NCBI GenBank assembly: GCA_913063225.1
Contig: CAJXYP010000006.1
Span: 69,607 to 118,480, forward strand
DNA: 48,874 nucleotides
DNA from: an uncultured Cellvibrionales bacterium
Lineage (GTDB): Bacteria > Pseudomonadota > Gammaproteobacteria > Pseudomonadales > GM7GCV1
Direction of reading: 5' to 3'
The notes beneath the pieces were generated by a model. That model had not been told where the DNA came from. It searched no databases and was given only the letters and a program-made list of their open reading frames with translations. Both the position numbers and the translations under genes were made by a program. Positions 1 through 10,129 of the stretch are shown piece after piece; position 1 is the first letter of the stretch; each line of letters begins with the position of its first letter.

Positions 1-1
1 T

Positions 2-658
2 CAGGATCAAATAGTGGGCCTGCTAGGTGCAGCTAATCGCACCGATGAATTAGTGGCCTTTTTTGCAGAACAAAGATCCACACACCCTGAAACACGCGAA
101 CAGCTGCTTGTAATGCACACTCGTTACCTAACCTCGCTAGTGGATGACCCAACCCTCTTTGCGTTCTTGAACGAAGCGTTGGATCAATACCCGGACAACA
201 TAGATTTGCGGTACTCACGATCATTAGTCGCGGAAAAGATCGACCGTCTTGATATATCTGAACTGGATTTACGTGCGGTTATTGCGCTAGACGAAAACAA
301 CGCCAACGCTCTCAACGCTTTAGGATATTCACTAACCAATCGCACAGACCGCCACGCCGAAGCCTACGAGCTAATTGAACGAGCCCTGCGCCTTGACCCG
401 GAGAGCCCTGCAATTCAGGACAGCATGGGCTGGGTTTTATTTAAACTTGGCCAATATGAAGACGCTCTACTCTATCTTTCGGATGCTCAAGACTCTTTGT
501 TTGATCCCGAAGTAATTTCGCACCACGCCGAGGTGTTGTGGCGGCTAGACCGAGTGGACGAAGCGCTAGATTTGATTGGTATCGCTATGCTGCAATTTCC
601 GGGAAATGATCTTCTCAATGATATACGTCGTCGCATACTTGATGATTTAGACAACTGA
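2..658 (+). CDS. Tetratricopeptide repeat protein, 5' truncated
   Basis: The reading frame is open to the left edge, so the start lies outside the window; the GTG at 14 is only an internal candidate. The visible part contains TPR-type helix pairs, for example ANALNALGYSL followed by EAYELIERALRLDPESPAIQ, and then DSMGWVLFKLGQYEDALLYL. These match the TPR pattern of W/L-G-Y-A-P positions. No enzymatic domain is seen. The stop lies 13 bases before lolB. In Pseudomonas a TPR protein of unknown function sits in the same place directly upstream of lolB, so this is probably its orthologue. TPR proteins act as protein-protein adaptors, and an envelope role is plausible but inferred only from the neighbour. 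Confidence 0.85.
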   Translation, partial: QDQIVGLLGAANRTDELVAFFAEQRSTHPETREQLLVMHTRYLTSLVDDPTLFAFLNEALDQYPDNIDLRYSRSLVAEKIDRLDISELDLRAVIALDENNANALNALGYSLTNRTDRHAEAYELIERALRLDPESPAIQDSMGWVLFKLGQYEDALLYLSDAQDSLFDPEVISHHAEVLWRLDRVDEALDLIGIAMLQFPGNDLLNDIRRRILDDLDN

Positions 659-671
659 TAGCGCTGCCTAA

Positions 672-1211
672 ATGTTGAAGATCAGGCCATCCTTTCTAAT
701 TGCAGCTTTCGGGCTGATGTTGACGGCTTGCTCGATGACACCCATAAGCAACCCCACCCGGGCTCCTATAAGTTCTGACGCGCCAGAGCAATGGCACGTA
801 AACGGCCGCTTTACCTATCGAGCCAACTCCGATCGCAAATCTGGGCAATTTGATTGGCAGCAAAATGGGTCCAATTATCTAGTCCGCATATTCGGCCCCT
901 TTGGCATGGGAATGATAACAATTAGCGGAAATGAGAATCTAGTGGAAATTGAATCCGCGGATCAATCCTACCTTTCTGACCAGCCCGACATGCTTTTCTA
1001 TGAGCTAACCGGAATGCATATGCCCATTAGTCAACTTAGCAATTGGTTAACGGGCGATCAGGGATCAATCTCCAGCAGTGGATGGCAGGTCGCCTATGCC
1101 GATTTTGAATCCCTGGATTCATATCTTTTACCCACACGAATTGATCTAAAGAACGAGAATTCGTCTGTGCGAATTGCGGTATCCGATTGGAGCCTAGATC
1201 TTGCAGATTGA
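672..1211 (+). CDS. lolB: Outer-membrane lipoprotein receptor LolB
   Basis: LolB accepts lipoproteins from the periplasmic carrier LolA and inserts them into the outer membrane. The 179-residue product starts with a lipoprotein signal peptide (MLKIRPSFLIAAFGLMLTAC) whose lipobox LTAC places the acylated cysteine at residue 20. The body has the LolB features: WHVNGRFTYRANSDRKSGQFDWQQ near residues 41-65, then VRIFGPFGMGMITI, and NWLTG near residue 125. The length fits the family (about 190-205) on the short side. It overlaps the start of ispE by 11 bases, so the two are probably translationally coupled. The order lolB-ispE-prs is the classic gammaproteobacterial arrangement. Confidence 0.93.
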   Translation: MLKIRPSFLIAAFGLMLTACSMTPISNPTRAPISSDAPEQWHVNGRFTYRANSDRKSGQFDWQQNGSNYLVRIFGPFGMGMITISGNENLVEIESADQSYLSDQPDMLFYELTGMHMPISQLSNWLTGDQGSISSSGWQVAYADFESLDSYLLPTRIDLKNENSSVRIAVSDWSLDLAD

Positions 1212-2061
1212 ATTACTGTCTCCAGCCAAGCTCAACCTATTCCTCTTAATAAATCGTCGCCGTGCAGATGGATACCATGATCTGCAAACACTATTTCAAC
1301 TATTGAACTATGGCGACACCATGACATTCAGTATCTCTAGTCATGATGAAATTCGGCTATTAACTAATGTTGAAGGAGTACAGCCAAGCCAAAATTTAAT
1401 CCTTCGCGCTGCCAATCTGCTACGAGACAAGCTAGTCATCAAAGGCGTCGACACGCCGGGCATTGAAATTGAGATCGACAAGATACTCCCTATGGGTGGC
1501 GGCTTAGGTGGTGGAAGCAGCAACGCAGCCACTACGCTTTTGGCCCTAAACCAACTTTGGCGTGCAGATTTGAAGCTCAAGGAACTTGCCCAAATTGGAA
1601 TTCAGCTGGGCGCGGACGTGCCTGTTTTTGTCGCTGGGCAATGCGCTTTTGCCGAAGGATTGGGTGAAGAATTAACGCCTACACAGACACCTCAAGCTTG
1701 GTATCTCGTGCTCGATCCCCGGGTTAATGTTTCAACAGCGGAAATCTTCTTAAATCCCCAATTGACAAGGGACAGCAGTCCCATCAAAATACCGGCCCTC
1801 GCGGCGGACTGTATCCGCAACGACTGTCAGATTGTGGTTGAAAAAACGCACCCTGAGGTGGCCAGAGCACGTAGTTGGCTAGATCAATTTGGCGAAGCAA
1901 GACTAACCGGAACCGGAGCTTGCCTATTCGCTGAATTCACCACCGAAGCGGATGCACTGAATGTTTTTGATCGTATCCCCTCTGACTGGAATGGGTTTGT
2001 AGCCAAGGGTGTCAATGAGTCGCCGACCCATAAGCAGTTAAACTGCTTAAAAATTGACTAA
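1201..2061 (+). CDS. ispE: 4-diphosphocytidyl-2-C-methyl-D-erythritol kinase
   Basis: IspE phosphorylates CDP-methylerythritol with ATP in the non-mevalonate (MEP) isoprenoid pathway, in the cytoplasm. The 286-residue protein is a GHMP kinase: the N-terminal SPAKLNLFLLINRRRADGYHDLQT is the substrate-side signature, and MGGGLGGGSSNAATTLLALN (about residues 98-117) is the glycine-rich ATP loop. The C-terminal GEARLTGTGACLFAEF is the GHMP C-terminal motif. The start is a TTG at 1201, supported by GGAG at 1189-1192 with 8 bases of spacing; no ATG lies before the conserved SPAKLN. The gene begins inside the lolB coding region, and a tRNA-Gln follows 4 bases after its stop. Confidence 0.96.
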   Translation: MQIELLSPAKLNLFLLINRRRADGYHDLQTLFQLLNYGDTMTFSISSHDEIRLLTNVEGVQPSQNLILRAANLLRDKLVIKGVDTPGIEIEIDKILPMGGGLGGGSSNAATTLLALNQLWRADLKLKELAQIGIQLGADVPVFVAGQCAFAEGLGEELTPTQTPQAWYLVLDPRVNVSTAEIFLNPQLTRDSSPIKIPALAADCIRNDCQIVVEKTHPEVARARSWLDQFGEARLTGTGACLFAEFTTEADALNVFDRIPSDWNGFVAKGVNESPTHKQLNCLKID

Positions 2062-2065
2062 CTAC

Positions 2066-2140
2066 TGGGGTGTAGCCAAGCGGTAAGGCAACGGGTTTTG
2101 ATCCCGTCATGCGGAGGTTCGATCCCTCCCACCCCAGCCA
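2066..2140 (+). tRNA. tRNA-Gln (anticodon TTG)
   Basis: The sequence folds as a cloverleaf. The acceptor arm TGGGGTG pairs with CACCCCA in the 3' part before GCCA. The anticodon arm is ACGGG with loop TTTTGAT, giving anticodon TTG. The T arm contains GGTTCGATCC. The CCA end is encoded (2138-2140). The U1-A72 closing pair is typical of glutamine tRNAs. It lies between ispE and prs, as in Pseudomonas relatives, and is probably co-transcribed with them. Confidence 0.97.
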
Positions 2141-2195
2141 TTTTATTAACAAAAGGGTGCACCTCTAACTAGTGCATCTAACCGCGGAGCCTAAT

Positions 2196-3140
2196 GTGGC
2201 AGATCTAATGGTATTTACCGGGAACTCAAACCCGGCGTTGGTTGAAGAAACCTGCAAATATCTGAGTGTACCTGTAGGTCGGGCTGAAGTTAAAAAGTTC
2301 TCTGACGGTGAGATAGCTGTTGAACTGCAAGAGAATGTGCGCGGCCGCGACGTATTTATTGTTCAGTCTACTAGCGCGCCCACCAACGATAACCTTATGG
2401 AAATGTTGGTTCTAGCAGACGCTTTGCGTCGTGCATCAGCCGCGCGAATCACAGCAGTGATCCCTTATTTTGGTTACGCCCGTCAAGATCGGCGCGTACG
2501 TTCAGCACGAGTACCCATCACGGCAAAAGTAGTAGCAGATATGATCGTTACGGTGCGGGTTGACCGCGTTTTAACCATCGATTTACACGCAGAGCAGATC
2601 CAAGGATTTTTTGATGTGCCTGTCGACAACATTTACGGCACACCTATTCTGCTCGACGATATGCTGAAGCAGACTTACGAGAACGTGCTAGTAGTATCGC
2701 CAGATATCGGTGGTGTGGTCAGAGCTAGAGCCTTTGCAAAACTTTTGGGATCAGACCTAGCCATCATTGATAAACGACGCCCCAAGGCAAACGTCGCCGA
2801 AGTAATGAATATTATTGGTGAAGTCGAAGGGCGCACCTGCATTTTGGTAGACGATATTATCGATACCGCTGGAACATTATGCTCTGCGGCGACCGCGCTA
2901 AAAGACGCCGGCGCACTAAAAGTGATTGCCTACTGCACGCACCCGGTTTTATCCGGCAGGGCTATCGAGAATCTCAACGGCTCTGTGCTTGATGAGTTGG
3001 TTGTAACTAATAGCATCCCGCTTTCAGAAGAAGCTCAAGCCTGTACACGCATTCGACAATTAAGCTTGTCAAAAATGTTGGCCGAGGCCATGCGCCGCGT
3101 CAGCAACGAGGAATCTATTTCAGCCATGTTCCCTAGCTAG
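2196..3140 (+). CDS. prs: Ribose-phosphate pyrophosphokinase
   Basis: Prs makes PRPP from ribose 5-phosphate and ATP, feeding purine, pyrimidine, histidine, tryptophan and NAD synthesis. Class I family motifs are all present: [25 protein letters not shown] near the N-terminus, the ATP-binding loop region [10 protein letters not shown], the signature [20 protein letters not shown], and the PRPP loop [11 protein letters not shown]. The C-terminus ends in ISAMFPS, close to the Pseudomonas ending. The reading frame is open from 2172 (GTG), but GTG at 2196 is preferred. It has GGAG at 2186-2189 with 6 bases of spacing and gives 314 residues starting [10 protein letters not shown], matching the family length. 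Confidence 0.95.
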   Translation: MADLMVFTGNSNPALVEETCKYLSVPVGRAEVKKFSDGEIAVELQENVRGRDVFIVQSTSAPTNDNLMEMLVLADALRRASAARITAVIPYFGYARQDRRVRSARVPITAKVVADMIVTVRVDRVLTIDLHAEQIQGFFDVPVDNIYGTPILLDDMLKQTYENVLVVSPDIGGVVRARAFAKLLGSDLAIIDKRRPKANVAEVMNIIGEVEGRTCILVDDIIDTAGTLCSAATALKDAGALKVIAYCTHPVLSGRAIENLNGSVLDELVVTNSIPLSEEAQACTRIRQLSLSKMLAEAMRRVSNEESISAMFPS

Positions 3141-3161
3141 GGGGGACGGGCCTATACCGAT

Positions 3162-3198
3162 TTGGCATAATGCCAATTTACGTGGCTCGTTTCGAGCC
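3162..3198 (+). promoter_or_regulatory. Two adjacent hairpins between prs and rplY
   Basis: Two perfect inverted repeats stand side by side: TTGGCAT-A-ATGCCAA (3162-3176) and GGCTCG-TTT-CGAGCC (3184-3198). Neither is followed by a T run, so they are not a standard intrinsic terminator. They lie 64 bases before the rplY start and may form a leader structure, an RNA-processing site or a weak transcription pause. Confidence 0.4.
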
Positions 3199-3261
3199 TA
3201 ACTAAACCCCCGTCTAGACTGGTCGCAAAGTTGGATGGGCTAACAGTCTGGAGAAAATATC

Positions 3262-3945
3262 ATGACTGATTTTGAACTGACCGCAAGCAGCCGGGAAGAC
3301 AAAGGGAAAGGTGCGAGCCGCCGCCTTCGTCGTCTAGCTGAACAAGTACCCGCCATTATTTATGGTGGCAAAAAGGAACCAGAATCGATTTCTATGTTTC
3401 ACAAAGACATCGCTCACTCCTTGGCAAATGAAGCTTTTTACTCGCATATTATTTCGGTAACCGTCGACGGCAAAAGCCAAGACGTTATTCTAAAAGATGT
3501 TCAGCGTCACCCTGCCAAGCCGGTAATCATGCACGTTGATTTCCAGCGCGTATCGAAGAACCAAAAACTCACCACGCGCGTTCCACTGCACTTTATCAAC
3601 GAAGATATCTGTGTCGGCGTGAAAACCTCTGGTGGCCTAATCTCTCACAACATAACCGATTTGGAAATCAGCTGTTTACCAGCAAACCTTCCTGCGTTCT
3701 TGGAAGTAGATATGGCTGAAGTAGAGCTAGATGCCACGTTACACATCAGTGATATCAAACTGCCAGAAGGCGTTGAAAGTGTTGCGTTGTCTCACGGCGA
3801 AGAACAGGATCAACCTATCGCATCTATTCACCTACCTAAAGTGGTTGTTGAAGAAGATCTGGACGCTGATGTTAGCGCTGATGGCGAAGATTCTGATGGC
3901 GAAGATTCTGATGGCGAAGATTCTGAAGAAAGCTCAGAGGACTGA
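3262..3945 (+). CDS. rplY: 50S ribosomal protein L25/CTC (long form)
   Basis: This is the bL25 protein, which binds 5S rRNA in the large ribosomal subunit. At 227 residues it is the long CTC/TL5 form, with an N-terminal L25 domain (MTDFELTASSREDKGKGASRR, then VPAIIYGG near residue 33) and a C-terminal TL5-type beta domain (about residues 95-185). The SD sequence GGAG at 3250-3253 is 8 bases before the ATG. The C-terminal tail is very acidic and repetitive (three SDGED units followed by SEESSED), encoded by a 15-base tandem repeat. pth follows 32 bases downstream, the usual order. Confidence 0.95.
   Translation: MTDFELTASSREDKGKGASRRLRRLAEQVPAIIYGGKKEPESISMFHKDIAHSLANEAFYSHIISVTVDGKSQDVILKDVQRHPAKPVIMHVDFQRVSKNQKLTTRVPLHFINEDICVGVKTSGGLISHNITDLEISCLPANLPAFLEVDMAEVELDATLHISDIKLPEGVESVALSHGEEQDQPIASIHLPKVVVEEDLDADVSADGEDSDGEDSDGEDSEESSED
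3880..3924 (+). repeat. 15-bp tandem repeat, three copies, in rplY 3' end
   Basis: The unit GATGGCGAAGATTCT occurs three times in direct succession (3880-3894, 3895-3909, 3910-3924) with no differences. It encodes DGEDS repeats in the acidic tail of L25. Its length is a multiple of three, so copy number can change without breaking the frame. Confidence 0.95.
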
Positions 3946-3977
3946 TCTACTGTTGACCTGATTTTAGGTAAAAAGCA

Positions 3978-4565
3978 GTGAACCATTCTATAGAACTCCT
4001 TGTTGGACTTGGTAATCCGGGTACTCGCTATGCGGGTACTCGGCACAATGCCGGCGAGGATTTTGTATCTCTATTCTGTCAACAGGAACGCATTGCGCTA
4101 GCTAGCGAAGCACGATTTTTCGGTCGTGTTGGCGAAGCGCAATATGGCGGCAAAAAACTCCGCATACTGATCCCCGATATTTTTATGAACCGCAGTGGCC
4201 AAAGTGTTGGCGCCCTGTCCGCTTTCTATAAGATTGATCCAAACAATATTCTGGTCGCCTATGATGAACTCGACCTTGATCCTGGCGTGGCTCGCTTCAA
4301 ATTCGACGGTGGTGCCGGTGGGCACAACGGCCTCAAAGATATTATCGCCAGCCTGGGCAATCAAAGAGATTTCTATAGGTTACGTATTGGCATAGGTCAC
4401 CCTGGCCAATCCAGCTTGGTTAGTAATTACGTGTTGTCCAAAGCAAGCCCCGATGAGCGGGAAAAAACCATGACTATAGTTGACCGCGCCCTACATAATA
4501 TGCCCCACGCCTTAGGAGGCAATTGGGAAAAGGCCATGTACCAACTGCATACAAAAGACACCTAA
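3978..4565 (+). CDS. pth: Peptidyl-tRNA hydrolase
   Basis: Pth releases peptides from peptidyl-tRNA that drops off stalled ribosomes. The 195-residue length is normal. Conserved elements are VGLGNPGTRYAGTRHNAGEDFV, with the active-site Asn in GNPG and the catalytic His in TRHNAG, PDIFMNRSG, AYDELDLDPGVARFKFDGG with the catalytic-site Asp, and GGHNGLKDI. The start is GTG at 3978, because the conserved VGLGNPG follows only eight residues later. It lies between rplY and ychF, the standard gammaproteobacterial order. Confidence 0.96.
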   Translation: MNHSIELLVGLGNPGTRYAGTRHNAGEDFVSLFCQQERIALASEARFFGRVGEAQYGGKKLRILIPDIFMNRSGQSVGALSAFYKIDPNNILVAYDELDLDPGVARFKFDGGAGGHNGLKDIIASLGNQRDFYRLRIGIGHPGQSSLVSNYVLSKASPDEREKTMTIVDRALHNMPHALGGNWEKAMYQLHTKDT

Positions 4566-4719
4566 ACAATTGCGACTCAGGTCGTATTCACAAAATTATA
4601 TTTTTATGCGGGCTCAAGGCGCCCTCGCGCGCAGAACCGCATTTTATATAGGATAAATGAGGATTCGTGCACGATGGTAACGCTGAAATCGTATAAAAAG
4701 ATATATTGTGGGGTGACCT

Positions 4720-5811
4720 GTGGGATTTAACTGTGGAATCGTTGGACTGCCTAATGTTGGTAAGTCGACACTCTTCAACGCGCTAACTAAAGCCGGTATC
4801 GATGCCGAGAATTTTCCTTTCTGCACCATTGAGCCAAATACTGGAATCGTTCCTGTACCTGATCCCCGCATGGATGCTCTAGCCGCAATCGTTAAGCCGC
4901 AAAAAACTATCGCCACTACCATGGAATTTGTAGATATCGCGGGCTTAGTTGCCGGCGCGTCTAAAGGCGAAGGGTTAGGCAATCAGTTTCTAGCCAATAT
5001 TGGAGAAACTGACGCCATTGCGCATGTTGTCCGCTGCTTCATAGACGAAAACGTAGTCCATGTAGAGGGAGAAATAAACCCCGCCAGTGATATAGAAACC
5101 ATTAACACCGAACTCGCGCTTGCGGATCTAGATCGCGTAGAGAAAGCAAAGTATCGCGCCGAGCGTGCCCTTAAAGGCCAAGACAAAAACGCTATCGCTT
5201 TTATGAAAGTAATTGGCCCGGTAGTAGAACAACTAAACCAAGGCAAACCATTGCGTGGCCTTGAGATGGATGAAGATACCCTCTCAGTACTTAAGCCTTT
5301 AAACCTGCTCACCATAAAACCCATGCTCTATATCGCCAATGTTGCGGAAGACGGCTTTGAGGGCAATCCACTGCTAGATGCAGTGAAAGCCATTGCAGAG
5401 CAGGAATCAGCTGGCCTAGTAGCTATTTGCAATAAACTCGAATCAGAAATAGCAGAGCTGGACGACGAAGACAAAATGGAATTCTTGACCGACTTAGGCA
5501 TGCAAGAACCCGGACTGAACCGGGTAATTCGCGCAGGCTATGAAATGCTGGCTTTACACACCTATTTCACAGCGGGTGTAAAAGAAGTGCGAGCCTGGAC
5601 TATTCCTATTGGCGCAACTGCACCTCAAGCGGCAGGCAAGATTCATACTGATTTTGAAAAAGGGTTTATCCGCGCCGAAATTGTCGGCTATGACGACTTC
5701 ATAGCGGGCAACGGAGAAGCTGGCGCAAAAGACGCCGGTAAATGGCGCTTAGAAGGCAAGGAATATATCGTCGCCGATGGCGATGTGGTGCACTTTAGGT
5801 TTAACGTCTAA
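4720..5811 (+). CDS. ychF: Redox-regulated ATPase YchF (Obg-like)
   Basis: YchF/OLA1 is a ribosome-associated P-loop NTPase that prefers ATP to GTP. The 363-residue product has the G1 loop [15 protein letters not shown] at residues 8-22, the G3 motif [20 protein letters not shown] near residue 72, and NKLE in place of the usual NKxD, the change associated with ATP preference. A coiled-coil region spans about residues 125-180. The TGS domain is at the C-terminus (ILTCUS-like region replaced by [16 protein letters not shown], ending [10 protein letters not shown]). The GTG start at 4720 is fixed by the conserved [11 protein letters not shown] beginning. Confidence 0.96.
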   Translation: MGFNCGIVGLPNVGKSTLFNALTKAGIDAENFPFCTIEPNTGIVPVPDPRMDALAAIVKPQKTIATTMEFVDIAGLVAGASKGEGLGNQFLANIGETDAIAHVVRCFIDENVVHVEGEINPASDIETINTELALADLDRVEKAKYRAERALKGQDKNAIAFMKVIGPVVEQLNQGKPLRGLEMDEDTLSVLKPLNLLTIKPMLYIANVAEDGFEGNPLLDAVKAIAEQESAGLVAICNKLESEIAELDDEDKMEFLTDLGMQEPGLNRVIRAGYEMLALHTYFTAGVKEVRAWTIPIGATAPQAAGKIHTDFEKGFIRAEIVGYDDFIAGNGEAGAKDAGKWRLEGKEYIVADGDVVHFRFNV

Positions 5812-5835
5812 CCCTGCGCCCTCAATCGAAGCTCT

Positions 5836-6267
5836 TCAGTAGAGCAGCGGGTCTATTTTCTCTATAAATTGACTGATTTCATCCCTAACTCGACGATAGT
5901 GTCCCATGGCCTCTTCTTCGTTTTGTGCTGCTTTCGCCAATCGCGGCGGATCATCAAACCCTAGATGTATCACCTTTGCGTCACCGGGGAATATTGGGCA
6001 AGTCTCCCGGGCGTTATCGCAAACCGTGAAGACATAATCTAGGCCAGCATCAAGGTATATATCTATATGGTCGGAAGATTGTGCAGAGATATCGATACCG
6101 ACCTCGGACATAGCCCTAACCGCTAAGGGATTCATTCCGTGCGGCTCTACTCCAGCAGACAGAGACTGGTAGTCATCAGATCGCAAATGGCTTAGCCAGC
6201 CCTCAGCCATCTGGCTGCGACAGGAATTACCGGTGCACAGAAAAAGTATCTTCTTTTTGGGAGTCAT
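5836..6267 (-). CDS. arsC: Arsenate reductase, thioredoxin-linked type
   Basis: This is an ArsC of the low-molecular-weight phosphatase fold, which reduces arsenate to arsenite. The P-loop LCTGNSCRSQMAEG holds the nucleophilic Cys at about residue 11. The two resolving cysteines are spaced seven apart in VCDNARETCPIFPG, as in the Staphylococcus pI258 ArsC, so the enzyme should recycle through thioredoxin. HLGFDDPPR follows, also a family motif. The length (143) is normal. It lies 29 bases downstream of hemB in the same direction and may be co-transcribed. No arsR, arsB or acr3 is visible, so it is not part of a full ars operon here. Confidence 0.9.
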   Translation of the reverse strand: MTPKKKILFLCTGNSCRSQMAEGWLSHLRSDDYQSLSAGVEPHGMNPLAVRAMSEVGIDISAQSSDHIDIYLDAGLDYVFTVCDNARETCPIFPGDAKVIHLGFDDPPRLAKAAQNEEEAMGHYRRVRDEISQFIEKIDPLLY

Positions 6268-6296
6268 TGGACTGTCCGGATCAATCCGAGATCACT

Positions 6297-7430
<1,134 letters not shown>

Positions 7431-7474
7431 CTAATGCGGCGTTTTTAGCAGGAGTGGGAATTTTTTAATTCCGT

Positions 7475-7551
7475 GGCTATGTAGCTCAGCTGGTTAGAGC
7501 GCAGCATTCATAATGCTGAGGTCGGTGGTTCAAGTCCACCCGTAGCTACCA
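7475..7551 (+). tRNA. tRNA-Met (anticodon CAT, elongator-like)
   Basis: The cloverleaf is clear. The acceptor GGCTATG pairs with CGTAGCT (a G-U pair at 1-72), the D arm is GCTCAGCTGGTTAGAGC, the anticodon stem CAGCA encloses loop TTCATAA with anticodon CAT, the T arm is GGTGG/CCACC, and CCA is encoded. It lacks the three G-C pairs next to the anticodon that mark the initiator, and it resembles elongator tRNA-Met (metT type). A lysidine-modified tRNA-Ile2 also has CAT; the overall sequence favours Met but does not exclude Ile2. Confidence 0.9.
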
Positions 7552-7600
7552 ATTAAAAATTCAGCTCAACATCCCAATCAATAGGGTACTCTAACGGCAG

Positions 7601-8719
7601 TTAGTGACAGACGTTATTGCTCAATCCAAGAGTAAACGAGCCGCTGCCATTAATGGTTGCCGGCACGTATTCCAAGCTCTGCTTTTCCAAATTCACTACG
7701 GCCAACTGAGGGCTGTCGCTAAGCGCAACATAGGCAAGCTTGCCGTCCGCCGAGCCCGATGCACCTATCGGCACTCCAGAGAAATTCCCACTTTCAACAA
7801 CAGCTTTCTTGATATTGTCGTAAATATACCAATTGGTATTCTCGGAACTCATAAACAGATTTAGATGGTCAAAACGACCCACAGTAACCAGATCTATGCC
7901 TGCGCCAAAACTGGTATCAGCATATTCACTAAAGCCCTGCTGTTCGATGGTTACTAAGCGCCCATTTTCTTTATCCATCATGTAGAGGAAAACACCCTCT
8001 GGAGTGGTATAGGGCCTGGCCAGCGTTCCACCGACATCAAAGGTTTTGAAAATCGCACCGGAATAGGCGTTCATGCCGTAGACCTCACCCGTGGAAACAT
8101 TACCTACATATATATAGCGCCCATCTAAGCTGCGGCTCGGAGGCGTTAACTCTTGCCCCGGCTCGTACGTAACCTCCGTCTCATAGGTTTCTTGGGTGAG
8201 CATGCTCAGCACGCCAATGGAGCCGGTTTCCTGATTACTGTAATAAATATCTACATCGTTTGGGTCGAACAAAACATCTGCAGTTGCCGGAAAATCGTCT
8301 ATAGAGAATTCAATCTCAAAGCTGTAAATATTGACTAAAACAAAACCGCCATCCACATCATCACTAATGCCGATCCTAGCCCCGGTTGTATCCAAAACAA
8401 CATGTCGAGGAGTAACGCTGAGGTCATAGACCTTGCGCTCGACCTGGTCTTCTAAATCATAGAACACCAGTTTTTTAGCCTCGGTATCTGTATATATAAG
8501 AATTGGGGCAAAAGGCGTAACCACTATGTGATCTGGATGAATGCTGGTTTCTATCCTATGTACAAGCTCATTGCTGTTGACCGAAATAACATCGATAACT
8601 TTCTCAGTGCGGTCGCCGACAAAGATAAGCGAACGGGGATTACTAATAACCGCCGCCAGTGCACTTACCGCAAACAGCGAAACTAAAAATAATATGGCAA
8701 CTCTTAAGAACAAAGACAT
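7601..8719 (-). CDS. YncE-like exported beta-propeller protein
   Basis: The 372-residue product starts with a signal peptide (MSLFLRVAILFLVSLFAVSALA). It then shows repeated short blades of the YVTN/YncE type: RSLIFVGDRTEKVIDVISVNS, GARIGISDDVDGGFVLVNIYS, GRYIYVGNVSTGEVYGMNAYSG and KLAYVALSDSPQLAVVNLE. Such propellers act as periplasmic binding or scaffold proteins; no catalytic residues can be assigned. Its ATG follows the stop codon of the CcdA-like gene directly (TAG-ATG), so it is the third gene of the SCO/CcdA operon and probably shares its role in copper or thiol handling at the cell surface. A cysteine lies two residues from the end (NNVCH). Confidence 0.72.
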   Translation of the reverse strand: MSLFLRVAILFLVSLFAVSALAAVISNPRSLIFVGDRTEKVIDVISVNSNELVHRIETSIHPDHIVVTPFAPILIYTDTEAKKLVFYDLEDQVERKVYDLSVTPRHVVLDTTGARIGISDDVDGGFVLVNIYSFEIEFSIDDFPATADVLFDPNDVDIYYSNQETGSIGVLSMLTQETYETEVTYEPGQELTPPSRSLDGRYIYVGNVSTGEVYGMNAYSGAIFKTFDVGGTLARPYTTPEGVFLYMMDKENGRLVTIEQQGFSEYADTSFGAGIDLVTVGRFDHLNLFMSSENTNWYIYDNIKKAVVESGNFSGVPIGASGSADGKLAYVALSDSPQLAVVNLEKQSLEYVPATINGSGSFTLGLSNNVCH

Positions 8720-10108
8720 CTAGTTCAATCCTAAATAGGGGTAAATCATATCGCTCACCACATGGAAATTATCCGTCACAAGTATCAATCCGAAGATGAT
8801 GATCATGATCATGCTAATAATACTTATTGTCCGAGCCTTGCGCGCCAGCAGTTCCAAAATGCTGTCCATACGGGACATGTACCATGCGGAAAGTAGAAAG
8901 GGTATGGCAACGCCAATGGCAAAGGTGAACATAATTCCTGCACCAATAACCGCACTACCAATGGCACCGACATAAATAATAAGGGTCGCTACTATGGCAC
9001 CACCAAAACAGGCTGTGCAGCCCAGAGCGTACCCCATAGAAATCACTAATGAACCCACCATGTCTCGCCGGTTGCTGATTTTCATGGCGCTAGCATCAGG
9101 GATTTTGCAGACCATATTGCGTGTACCCCGTACACCGACCCATATACCCATCAAGATAATGAAGACGCCGGAAATAATAGCCACCATGCGGCTATTTTCA
9201 GCAAATATAAGCTGTGCAGAATGCCCAACGCTGCCAATCAAAGCACCCGCCAAGGTGTAAAGGAGCACGAAGCCCGTTACAAAGGCGATGGCGATTTGCA
9301 TGATTTTCCGTCGGATATGGGGAGTTACCTGACCAGAACTAATCTCTGATCCCAACCCCGATTCCCTAGAAGAACCGCTGGGTACGGTAGAAAATGAGCT
9401 GACAATAGATCCGAATATAACTACCAGCTGCAACAGACAAGGTGTGAGTACCGCAGAAAGCAAACCTGCTCCAAGAGCCAAAACGGCAATTGGCGTTATA
9501 TCGGCACGAGAAGTTAACTCCTCCGGTAAGCCGTAAGGAGCCGCCCATTCGCCAACGAAGGTCAGCTTTTGAGTGCTACCGAAATAGTAATTTGAAACAA
9601 AAAGCTTAACGGATTCGTAGTCATTCAAATTAATTATCTGACCATCTGGGCCACGCTTGGGAATACTGTACATAGCAATTCTATGATGCTCAGCATTTCG
9701 CGGACCAAGTGAAACGTCCGGCGTAAATTCAAGGTCACCCAAATGCAGAATCACTTCCGGTAGTTCGAAGGCGAGTTCACCATCGTGAATGCTCTCGCTA
9801 ACGAAAAATATAAAGTTTCGATCCGGCCGAATATCGCCAATGGTGCTGGCTTGATCCACGTATTGAAAAAACTCATCTGTAGCAAAGGTTGCCGTGAGTT
9901 CCAGCTCTGAGTGGTTTACTAGCTTTCTAGTTAGATATTGAGAGACACTGCCGGCCTTGGTCATGCGAGCGTTGTCACCGACTCCGCTCAAAAGATCTTT
10001 GCCCTGAATAAAATAAGGGAATACCAGCCAGGCCGAAGAAATAATTATGCTAACCAACATAACCAGACCGATGCGCGGGTAATTTAACTTCTTAACAATA
10101 GTGGCCAT
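8720..10108 (-). CDS. CcdA/DsbD-type thiol transporter with N-terminal periplasmic domain
   Basis: The 462-residue membrane protein has one N-terminal helix (about residues 13-33), a periplasmic domain (about 35-200) and then a six-helix bundle (about 203-455). Helix 1 of the bundle holds TPCLLQL (Cys 224), and a later helix holds GCTACFGG (Cys 364 and Cys 367). These are the paired intramembrane cysteines that carry electrons in CcdA/DsbD proteins. It therefore probably moves reducing power from cytoplasmic thioredoxin to periplasmic partners. The co-encoded SCO protein, with its CxxxC copper/thiol site, is the natural client. The N-terminal domain is not recognised as the DsbD-alpha domain and may be a substrate adaptor. 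Confidence 0.75.
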   Translation of the reverse strand: MATIVKKLNYPRIGLVMLVSIIISSAWLVFPYFIQGKDLLSGVGDNARMTKAGSVSQYLTRKLVNHSELELTATFATDEFFQYVDQASTIGDIRPDRNFIFFVSESIHDGELAFELPEVILHLGDLEFTPDVSLGPRNAEHHRIAMYSIPKRGPDGQIINLNDYESVKLFVSNYYFGSTQKLTFVGEWAAPYGLPEELTSRADITPIAVLALGAGLLSAVLTPCLLQLVVIFGSIVSSFSTVPSGSSRESGLGSEISSGQVTPHIRRKIMQIAIAFVTGFVLLYTLAGALIGSVGHSAQLIFAENSRMVAIISGVFIILMGIWVGVRGTRNMVCKIPDASAMKISNRRDMVGSLVISMGYALGCTACFGGAIVATLIIYVGAIGSAVIGAGIMFTFAIGVAIPFLLSAWYMSRMDSILELLARKARTISIISMIMIIIFGLILVTDNFHVVSDMIYPYLGLN

Positions 10109-10129
10109 TTAAAACCTTTAGCTTTTCAG

